This document shows positions 57,570 through 63,601 of a stretch of 63,601 bases of DNA, piece by piece. The stretch covers positions 1 to 63,601 of the forward strand of contig JAXDNJ010000077.1 in NCBI GenBank assembly GCA_034669505.1, written 5' to 3'. This DNA comes from JAFASC01 sp034669505. GTDB lineage: Bacteria > Pseudomonadota > Alphaproteobacteria > Rhizobiales > Beijerinckiaceae. A model generated the notes under the pieces. That model was not told the origin of the DNA. It searched no databases and saw nothing but the letters and a program-made list of their open reading frames with translations. The translations under genes and the position numbers were made by a program. Positions within the stretch are counted from its first letter, which is position 1; every line of letters starts with the position of its first letter.

Positions 57570-58775
57570 TTATTCCAGCGCGCCGTAAACCAGCGTGCGG
57601 AACAGCGCGCGATAATAATCCCGCTGGCCCGGCGCCTGGATGAGCATCATCGCATAGAGGTCTTCCGCCGGATCGATCCAGAACGTCGTGCCGGCAATGC
57701 CGCCCCAGTAATACAGGCCAGGCGAGCCGGGCATGACCGACATGCCGGGTTTGGTGCGCACCGCGAAGCCGAGGCCAAAGCCATGGCCCGGCTGCAACAG
57801 CTCCGATCCTCTGCGGACATTTGGTCCGAGATGGTCGGAACGCATCAGGTCGATGGTCTTGCGCGCGAGCAGCCGTTGGCCGTCGCGTATGCCGCCGGCC
57901 GCGAGCATGTCGAGGAAGCGCGCGTAATCGCCAATGGTGGAGACGAGTCCGCCGCCGCCCGATTCAAATTTCGCAGGCCTGCGGATGTCAAGCAGCCGCA
58001 CCGCGTCGCCCGTGTCCGGATCATTGGCGAAGGGCTCAGCGATGCGGCTTTGCTTCTCGGTTGGAACAGGAAAGCCGGTGTCAGTCATGCCGAGCGGGTC
58101 GAAGATGCGCTTCTGCAGAAATTGTCCAAGCGTCTCGCCGGAGACGATCTCGGCGATGCGCCCGAGCACGTCGGTCGAGCGGCTGTAATCCCATTGCCGC
58201 CCCGGTTGACTGAACAGCGGTAAGCTCGCGAGCCGTTCGACGTGCTCGGCGTTCGTCTGGTCCGTGCTCGGCAGCTTCTTGTCAAAATACATGCGTTGCA
58301 CGGCCCCCGTGCCGACGAATTCGTAGGTCAGGCCCGACGTGTGGCGTAAAAGATCCTGGATCGTGATCGGCCGCTCGGCGGGTACAAGATCGACGCGGCC
58401 GTCGCGCTCGACCGCGACCCTCGGATCGGCGAAGGCGGGCACATATTTGGCAAGCGGATCGCCGAGGAACAGCCGACCCTCTTCCACCAGCATCATGATC
58501 GCGACGGAGACGATCGGTTTCGTCATGGAATAGATGCGGAAGATAGAATCGATCTGCATCGGCTTGCCGCTCGCCGGGTCCTGCACACCGAACGCTTCAA
58601 GGAAGCCGAGCTTGCCCTGCCGCGCGATCATGGCGACTGCTCCCGGCAGGCGCTTCTGATGGATCTCGCGCTTGAGAACCCGCCGCAGCCGATCCAGGCC
58701 GCTCGGCGAAAAGCCTAGGTTCTGCGGATCGGCGAGCGTGCTGGTCGCCGGAGTCGTCCGTACTGCCTGATTCAT
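57570..58775 (-). CDS. Serine hydrolase, class C beta-lactamase-like
   Basis: 401 residues. SxxK motif SMTK at IFRIYSMTKPIVSVAIMMLV, a YSRS segment in the Y-x-N position, and HGFGLGFAV plus YYWGGIAGTTFWIDP near the third motif. No signal peptide, so cytoplasmic, unlike a true AmpC; relatives are esterases of the EstB type. Its position beside acyl-CoA ligases suggests release of a carboxylic acid from an ester, but this is inference. ATG 58773-58775. Confidence 0.87.
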   Translation of the reverse strand: MNQAVRTTPATSTLADPQNLGFSPSGLDRLRRVLKREIHQKRLPGAVAMIARQGKLGFLEAFGVQDPASGKPMQIDSIFRIYSMTKPIVSVAIMMLVEEGRLFLGDPLAKYVPAFADPRVAVERDGRVDLVPAERPITIQDLLRHTSGLTYEFVGTGAVQRMYFDKKLPSTDQTNAEHVERLASLPLFSQPGRQWDYSRSTDVLGRIAEIVSGETLGQFLQKRIFDPLGMTDTGFPVPTEKQSRIAEPFANDPDTGDAVRLLDIRRPAKFESGGGGLVSTIGDYARFLDMLAAGGIRDGQRLLARKTIDLMRSDHLGPNVRRGSELLQPGHGFGLGFAVRTKPGMSVMPGSPGLYYWGGIAGTTFWIDPAEDLYAMMLIQAPGQRDYYRALFRTLVYGALE

Positions 58776-58864
58776 TGTTCCATCCCAATTCCATCTGCGA
58801 TATTGCGCAGGGAATTTCGGAGGGCAATGGCCCACCGCTGCCGTGCTTCATCGGACACTGCGTC

Positions 58865-60418
58865 ATGCCACTGGAACAGGAACTGCAAAAGGATTTTGGG
58901 ACGATCCCGGACCTCGTCCGCTACCATGCGGATGAGGCGCCCGAGCGGATCGCGCTGATCGACGAAGCGCGTCAGGTGACCTATCGCGAGTTCGACGCGC
59001 TCTGTGACGGTGTCGCCGCCACGCTGCAGCAGGAAGGGCTCGCGCCGCAGAGTGCAATTGCTGTCTGCGCGGTATCGTCCATTGAATATGCCGCGGTGTT
59101 TCTCGGCGGACTGCGCGCCGGAATCGCGGTCTCGCCGCTTGCGCCGTCCTCCACGCCGGAGAGTCTCGCGGTGATGGTCGCGGATTGCGGCAGTCCGCTC
59201 CTCTTCTACGATGCGTCCACGGAGCCGGTGCTGCGAAACGTCGGCGCCAAAATCACGCGTATCACACTCGACGGCAGCGCGGGCGGCAAACCTTTCCGCG
59301 ACTGGCTGATGCCGGAAGGCGCAAAGCCGAAGCCGGTTGAGATCAAACCTGAATGGCCGTTCAACATCATCTATTCCTCCGGCACCACCGGCGTACCAAA
59401 GGGGATCGTGCAGTCGCACGGCATGCGCTGGCAGCATGTCCGCCGGGCCAACCTCTTTGCGTATGGGCCCGATGCGATCGCGATTATCTCGACGCCGCTT
59501 TATTCGAACACGACGCTCGTGAGCTTCTTTCCGACACTAGCGCTCGGCGGCACGGCCGTGCTGATGAAGAAGTTCGACGCGTCGAAATTCCTCGACCTGG
59601 CAGAGAAACATCGCGCCACGCACGCCATGTTGGTTCCAATCCAATACAGCCGCATCATGGCGCTGCCTGATTTCGATGAGCACGACTTGTCGAGTTTCCG
59701 CATGAAATTCTCGACGAGTGCACCGTTCAATGCTGCACTAAAAACGGACATCTTAAAGCGCTGGCCGGGCGGTCTCGTCGAATATTACGGGATGACGGAA
59801 GGCGGCGGCACGTGCATTCTCGCTGCGCACGAATTTCCCAACAAATTGCACACAGTGGGACGCCCGTCGGAGGAGCACGAGATCCGTCTGATCGACGAGG
59901 ACGGACGCGAGGTCGGGCCCGGTGAAGTAGGCGAGGTCGTGGGCCATTCTCCGGCAATGATGAACGGCTACCACAATCAGCCGGAAAAGACTGCGGAGGC
60001 CGAATGGCGCGATCCCGCAGGCAAGCGATTCATCCGCACCGGCGACGTTGGGCGCTTTGATGCCGATGGTTTTCTTCAGTTGATGGATCGCCGCAAGGAC
60101 ATGATCATCTCGGGCGGCTTCAACATCTATCCGAGCGACCTCGAAGCGGTGATGGCGGCCCATCCGGATGTGGCGGAGGCGAGCGTCATCGGGGTGCCAT
60201 CTGAAGCGTGGGGCGAAACGCCCGTTGCATTTGTTGTATTACGCGAGGGGAGCAACGCTTCAGTGGAGGCATTACGCGAATGGGCAAATGGCAGGCTCGG
60301 CAAGACGCAGCGTCTGAATACGGTGGAGATCGTCGACGCGCTGCCGCGCAGCGCAATCGGAAAGGTGCTGAAGCGCGAATTGCGCGATGAATGGATCGCC
60401 AGCGGCCGCCGCGCCTAA
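58865..60418 (+). CDS. AMP-dependent acyl-CoA synthetase/ligase
   Basis: 517 residues. Domain landmarks: IIYSSGTTGVPKGIVQSHGM (A3), YYGMTEGGG (A5), IRTGDVGRFDADGFLQLMDR (A7/A8) and the catalytic lysine in LPRSAIGKVLKRELRD (A10). ATG 58865; divergent from the serine hydrolase across 89 bases. Probably activates the acid produced by it. Confidence 0.92.
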   Translation: MPLEQELQKDFGTIPDLVRYHADEAPERIALIDEARQVTYREFDALCDGVAATLQQEGLAPQSAIAVCAVSSIEYAAVFLGGLRAGIAVSPLAPSSTPESLAVMVADCGSPLLFYDASTEPVLRNVGAKITRITLDGSAGGKPFRDWLMPEGAKPKPVEIKPEWPFNIIYSSGTTGVPKGIVQSHGMRWQHVRRANLFAYGPDAIAIISTPLYSNTTLVSFFPTLALGGTAVLMKKFDASKFLDLAEKHRATHAMLVPIQYSRIMALPDFDEHDLSSFRMKFSTSAPFNAALKTDILKRWPGGLVEYYGMTEGGGTCILAAHEFPNKLHTVGRPSEEHEIRLIDEDGREVGPGEVGEVVGHSPAMMNGYHNQPEKTAEAEWRDPAGKRFIRTGDVGRFDADGFLQLMDRRKDMIISGGFNIYPSDLEAVMAAHPDVAEASVIGVPSEAWGETPVAFVVLREGSNASVEALREWANGRLGKTQRLNTVEIVDALPRSAIGKVLKRELRDEWIASGRRA

Positions 60419-60419
60419 C

Positions 60420-60674
60420 TTAGAAGCCGGCGCAGGCGAGCCCGGCTTTTTCGAGCGCGAGTGGATCCCGCTCGCCGGTATGGGCGGTATCGATGATGGC
60501 GCGTGCGATTCGTTCGCGTGCCGTGCGCTCGTCGCTAACGCCAGCGCGCTGGCCGCCGCGCTGGACGACTTCCGCCCAGGCGCGGTTGAAGGCGTGGCTT
60601 AGAAGCCGCGTTTCCTTCGGACCGAAGGGTTCGCCAGGAGTTCGGGGGCGGCGTCGAGAGGATGGTCTGGGCAT
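60420..60674 (-). CDS. Conserved hypothetical protein, 84 residues
   Basis: Begins MPRPSSRRRPRTPGEPFGPK, then KETRLLSHAFNRAWAEV, ending in helical RERIARAIIDTAHTGERDPL. ATG 60672-60674 with AAGGAGT nine bases upstream. Similar short basic proteins occur across Hyphomicrobiales without known function. Tail to tail with the ligase gene. Confidence 0.75.
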   Translation of the reverse strand: MPRPSSRRRPRTPGEPFGPKETRLLSHAFNRAWAEVVQRGGQRAGVSDERTARERIARAIIDTAHTGERDPLALEKAGLACAGF

Positions 60675-60976
60675 ATGCGGGACACTCCTTGAGGCGGGGA
60701 GCGCAGCGGCTAAGTTCTTGAACTGCTCAGCCTCAGCCCTCATCCACCACGGGACACAGTTCCAGCGCAAATCGACTCAAGAATCCAAGCTTTTCAAAGG
60801 GTTGTGGTATTTGCCCCACATCAATAGCCAAGCTTATCGCGCAGAAAATCTGTAACGTTTACAGCGTCTTACGCCCTAAGAAGCTAAGCTATACCGTTTT
60901 TGCCGCAAACTCGCCAAAAAATCGCCCGAAAGCAGCTTGCCAACAAAGTTTTTTGCGCTAGGGCGCTGCTGTTGGT
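60675..60976. other. Intergenic stretch without gene
   Basis: 302 bases between the small hypothetical gene and prmA. I see no coding frame. The prmA stop side is AT-richer than the average. A palindrome TGTAA-CGT-TTACA (60851-60863), and a weaker TGTGG...CCACA (60803-60820), are the only structures. Confidence 0.6.
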
Positions 60977-61921
60977 TTACCGGCGGTGACGGCAAAGCAG
61001 AAGAGTCGCCCAACCATCCCGGAGGTCGCGGCGAAGCAGCACAAAACCATGGGCCCGATAAACGGCAGCTACCCCCGGGAGATCGGGCGCAAGCAGGCCT
61101 GATAGGATCAGCTTGCACCCCGAGTCGGCTACTTGGGCGATCTCGCCCGCAAGCCGCTTCAGGGGTCGGGCAAGGATATTGGCGAGGATCAGGTCATACT
61201 TGCCCGCGAGCGCCGGGTGGCGCGCTCCGCTCGCCTGCACCGGCCGCACATATGGCCCTGCGCCATTGCGGATGGTGTTGTTGCGGGCGGTCGCGACTGC
61301 GGTCGCGTCGATGTCGGAGGCCGTCACGTTGCGCTTCCAGCGCTTTGCCGCCGCGATCGCGAGAATCCCGCTACCGGTGCCGATATCTAGAATGCGTTGT
61401 GGCCGCTTCTGGCGCGCAAGCCGATCGAGAGCGTAGAGGCACCCCATCGTCGTGCCGTGATGGCCCGTGCCGAAGGCGAGCGCCGCCTCGATCTCGATGA
61501 CGATGTCGTTGGCCCGCGCCGCCTGCCGCGCATGGCTGCCGATGACGAGAAAACGCCCGGCGCGAACCGGGTCGAAGCCCGCAAGCGACGCTGCGATCCA
61601 GTCGGCGCGTTCCACGTGATCGAACATGATCCGCTCGGCGGTTTCCGCACCCGCGGCGATAGCGACGAGATCGCGAACCATCGACTCGTCGGGTGCGGAG
61701 CCGAAGTAAACTTCGACAATCCATTGGCCTGCTTGCCATTGGCCTGCTTGCCATTGGCCCGCTTGTTGCGAGGCGCTTGGCTCTTTCTCGAAAGCCGACG
61801 CCGCGGTTTCAGCCGGATCGAAGGTTTCAACGAGAAGATCCGCAACCGCGCGCGCGTGCGCTTCGTTGCAGATAAGGCGCATGATATGCGTCGCGTCGTT
61901 GGGCGGGAGGCCTTCGAGCAT
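60977..61921 (-). CDS. prmA: Ribosomal protein L11 methyltransferase
   Basis: Trimethylates L11 lysines with S-adenosylmethionine. 314 residues from ATG 61919-61921 (MLEGLPPNDATHIMRL). SAM motif ILDIGTGSGILAIAAAKRW, NILARPLKRLAGE and the signature AFGTGHHGTTM. The N-terminal domain contains three tandem QAGQW units (61721-61765), extra relative to what the family needs. Earlier in-frame starts would run into the divergent gene. Confidence 0.9.
   Translation of the reverse strand: MLEGLPPNDATHIMRLICNEAHARAVADLLVETFDPAETAASAFEKEPSASQQAGQWQAGQWQAGQWIVEVYFGSAPDESMVRDLVAIAAGAETAERIMFDHVERADWIAASLAGFDPVRAGRFLVIGSHARQAARANDIVIEIEAALAFGTGHHGTTMGCLYALDRLARQKRPQRILDIGTGSGILAIAAAKRWKRNVTASDIDATAVATARNNTIRNGAGPYVRPVQASGARHPALAGKYDLILANILARPLKRLAGEIAQVADSGCKLILSGLLAPDLPGVAAVYRAHGFVLLRRDLRDGWATLLLCRHRR
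61721..61765 (-). repeat. Three tandem 15-bp units inside prmA
   Basis: Units 61721-61735 and 61736-61750 are identical; 61751-61765 differs at one base. They encode QAGQW repeated in frame, between PSAS and IVEVYFG. A microsatellite-type expansion within a housekeeping gene. Confidence 0.93.
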
Positions 61922-61961
61922 GCGCGCGATTAGCACGCATCCCGGTGTATCGCCATGCGGG

Positions 61962-62237
61962 GTGCTTTGGCGCTTCACGCGCCCCTTTTTGCACGTCTGT
62001 GTCGGATTATTTGTGATCGTGTCGTCAACCGCGCGCGCAGACCAGGCCAAAACACCTTCCGTGCGGGCGCCCCACCCGGTTCCCATCCAGGCCTATGCCA
62101 CTGACAATCCGTCCTGTCTCGAATGGACCGACGGCTGCACGATCTGCGCAAAATCCGATACAGGCGCGGTCGCCTGCTCGACGCCGGGCATCGCCTGCCA
62201 ACCGGCGGGCCTGCAGTGCAAGAAGAACGCGCGCTGA
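61962..62237 (+). CDS. Small cysteine-rich exported protein
   Basis: 91 residues from GTG 61962 (an ATG at 61920 in the same frame is an alternative that would overlap the prmA start). The signal peptide is followed by a mature part of about 65 residues containing six cysteines (CLEW, GCTIC, ACSTPG, ACQP, QCKK), enough for three disulfides. I recall similar uncharacterised Hyphomicrobiales proteins. Divergent from prmA. Confidence 0.6.
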   Translation: MLWRFTRPFLHVCVGLFVIVSSTARADQAKTPSVRAPHPVPIQAYATDNPSCLEWTDGCTICAKSDTGAVACSTPGIACQPAGLQCKKNAR

Positions 62238-62244
62238 GCTGCAG

Positions 62245-63246
62245 CTATTTCGGCCGCAGCGGCCAGAACGCCGAGCCGGTAAATTCATAGGCGAGCACGC
62301 CATCCTGATTGATGCCGGTGTTGTGGCTGAAGATCAGCCCCCAACCCGGGCGTGACGTCACGCGCTTGTCGGCAAGGTCGCTCGCGAAGGAAATCGTATC
62401 GCCGGCAGAGACGGGACGGTGCCACCGGAGTTTGGTGAAGCCAGGCGACGGACCGGGCCGCGGCGCCGGTTCGCTGCTCGGCCCGCGCTCATTCTCGAAC
62501 TTCGTGCGCGTGTCGACGAACTGCTTCATCCACATTGAAGCGGTGTGCCAGCCGGATGCGGCGAGTCGGCCGAAGAGACTGCTTCTCGCCGCCTCATCAT
62601 CGACGTGAAACGGCTGCGGATCATATTTCTGTGCAAACTCGATGATCGACTCGCGCGTAAACGTCTCGGCTCCGAGTGCCGTTCTCGTTCCGACTTGCAG
62701 GTCCTCAAACCAGGCGGAGAGGGGCGGTGTTTGCGGTGCGTGATTCGCTGATGGTGCCGGTGCTTCGTCTCCCGGCGGCGGCGCGAAGTTGGCTTCCGTG
62801 GCGCCGCGGCGCCGGATGATTTGCGTATGCTTCTGCGTCAGCACGACTTCGCCCGCTTCATTCTCGACTGTGCACGCCATTCCGACGAGCCCCATCTCCG
62901 GGCGCGATTTCGATGTGCGCGTCTGGGTGATTTCCAGCCGTCCGCTGAGCCGATCGCCCGGCCGCACCGGTTTGGTCCAACGCAATTCGTCGATGCCCGG
63001 CGCGCCAAGCGACGCCGTGTCCTTCAGCCAGCTATCGTAGTTCATGCGCATGATGACACAGGCAGTATGCCAACCGGACGCCGCCAACCCGCCGAGCATC
63101 AACTTCTTGGCGGCTTCCTCGTCGATGTGAAAAGGCTGCGCGTCATAGACCGAGGCATAGGTGATGATTTCGTCTTTCGTGATGTCACGCTCGCCGATCG
63201 GCAGCACGTCGCCAGGGTGAAAATCCTCGAAGTAGCGCTGCAGCAT
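62245..63246 (-). CDS. Tandem MaoC-like dehydratase (two hot-dog domains)
   Basis: 333 residues with two MaoC domains joined by a proline/alanine linker. Each keeps the hydratase-2 dyad: DAQPFHIDEEAAK (about 36) and DPQPFHVDDEAAR (about 212), each followed by LAASGWHTA. R-specific hydration of 2-enoyl-CoA is expected. Start ATG 63244-63246. It joins the acyl-CoA gene set of this region. Confidence 0.88.
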   Translation of the reverse strand: MLQRYFEDFHPGDVLPIGERDITKDEIITYASVYDAQPFHIDEEAAKKLMLGGLAASGWHTACVIMRMNYDSWLKDTASLGAPGIDELRWTKPVRPGDRLSGRLEITQTRTSKSRPEMGLVGMACTVENEAGEVVLTQKHTQIIRRRGATEANFAPPPGDEAPAPSANHAPQTPPLSAWFEDLQVGTRTALGAETFTRESIIEFAQKYDPQPFHVDDEAARSSLFGRLAASGWHTASMWMKQFVDTRTKFENERGPSSEPAPRPGPSPGFTKLRWHRPVSAGDTISFASDLADKRVTSRPGWGLIFSHNTGINQDGVLAYEFTGSAFWPLRPK

Positions 63247-63323
63247 TCTTTCTTCCTATTTTGATGTGATGCGCCCAACACAAAGGCTCGAACGCGCGCG
63301 GGTGTGTGCGTGGAGTGGCGGTC

Positions 63324-63601
63324 TTATCGCTGCTTCTGTGCGTAGCCTTCTGCTAGCATCGCAAACAGCGATCGCGCGACCTGGATCTCCCCGCCTTCCG
63401 GGCGGCCGGGCAGCGTCTTCGGATTCCAGGCATAGACGTCGAAATGCGCCCATGCCTTCGCGCGTTCGACAAAACGACGCAGGAACAGCGCTGCGGTGAT
63501 CGAGCCGGCAAACGGACCTGACGATACGTTGACGAGATCGGAGATTTTTCCATCGAGCTGCTTGTCGTAAGGCGTCCAGAGTGGCATGCGCCAAACGGGA
63601 T
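63324..63601 (-). CDS. Leucyl aminopeptidase family (M17), C-terminal end
   Basis: The frame enters from the window edge and ends at TAA 63324-63326. DPVWRMPLWTPYDKQLDGKI, FAGSITAALFLRRFV and AHFDVYAWNPKTLPGRPEGG are the C-terminal signature of M17 leucyl aminopeptidases, two-metal enzymes that remove N-terminal residues. About 90 of the roughly 460 residues are visible; the metal ligands lie outside. Confidence 0.9.
   Translation of the reverse strand, partial: PVWRMPLWTPYDKQLDGKISDLVNVSSGPFAGSITAALFLRRFVERAKAWAHFDVYAWNPKTLPGRPEGGEIQVARSLFAMLAEGYAQKQR

Noticed and set aside
61721..61765. CRISPR-like array
   Set aside because: Units are contiguous 15-mers without spacers and are in frame within prmA.
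61922..62086. Longer start for prmA
   Set aside because: The extension is antisense to the exported miniprotein and lacks similarity to PrmA N-termini.

Overview
The window looks like a chromosomal segment of a GC-rich alphaproteobacterium of the order Hyphomicrobiales (Rhizobiales), probably near the Bradyrhizobium, Rhodopseudomonas or Pseudolabrys side of the order. The grounds are the acnA / ccmABCDG synteny, a DUF2312 (GapR-type) gene, the DUF3305/DUF3306/DUF6352/DUF6505 set beside a formate dehydrogenase, a palindromic intergenic repeat built on CTCATCC-TGAGGAGC, and frequent GTG and TTG starts. This placement rests on recognised families and gene order, not on a search.

Layout. (1) 1-3.9 kb: the 5' part of acnA on the minus strand, then the cytochrome c maturation operon ccmABCDG and tRNA-Thr(CGT). 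(2) 4.1-23.5 kb: a catabolic island. It holds a DUF993 aldolase-fold protein, a CoA-transferase and a TetR regulator; an Old Yellow Enzyme, a 3-hydroxyisobutyrate-dehydrogenase-like reductase and an enoyl-CoA hydratase; a tripartite tricarboxylate transporter (TctCBA) in line with an AroE-like dehydrogenase, a 2-keto-4-pentenoate-hydratase-like enzyme and a Gfo/Idh/MocA dehydrogenase; a divergent SMP-30 lactonase and uronate-dehydrogenase-like enzyme; and a five-gene branched-chain-type ABC importer. Two candidate operators overlap recognisable promoters here. (3) 23.5-25 kb: a carboxylesterase pseudogene broken by at least two frameshifts and two unrecognised exported proteins. (4) 25-37.5 kb: a periplasm-facing molybdenum formate dehydrogenase (fdhABC) with its small Tat protein and a TorD-family chaperone. 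Directly upstream is a tightly overlapping run of poorly characterised genes (DUF3306, DUF3305, DUF6352, DUF6505, a biotin/lipoate-ligase-fold protein), then a divergent protein with four [4Fe-4S] motifs and a WD40-cytochrome c fusion. A perfect 20-bp tandem duplication disconnects the ancestral DUF3305 start codon. (5) 37.6-41 kb: tRNA-Val(GAC) and a gentisate module (3-hydroxybenzoate 6-hydroxylase, gentisate 1,2-dioxygenase, Tat-exported esterase). (6) 41-48.8 kb: envelope and regulatory genes, including a beta-barrel protein, DUF2312, N-formylglutamate amidohydrolase, an L,D-transpeptidase, Lrp/AsnC, and OpgC overlapping an SGNH hydrolase. (7) 48.8-63.6 kb: acyl-CoA catabolism (FadJ/FadB-like bifunctional enzyme, SDR with an apparent CTG start, a two-subunit acyl-CoA dehydrogenase pair, two acyl-CoA ligases, another SDR, a tandem MaoC hydratase), interleaved with a histidine phosphatase, a serine hydrolase, prmA and the 3' end of an M17 aminopeptidase gene.

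How it may work together. The organism appears to take up and oxidise organic acids, aromatic acids and fatty or cyclic acyl-CoAs, and to feed formate electrons into the respiratory chain. The two regions most likely to hold undescribed biology are the catabolic island (substrate unknown, complete set of transport and regulation) and the formate dehydrogenase accessory block, whose redox and ligase-fold proteins have no assigned role that I know of.
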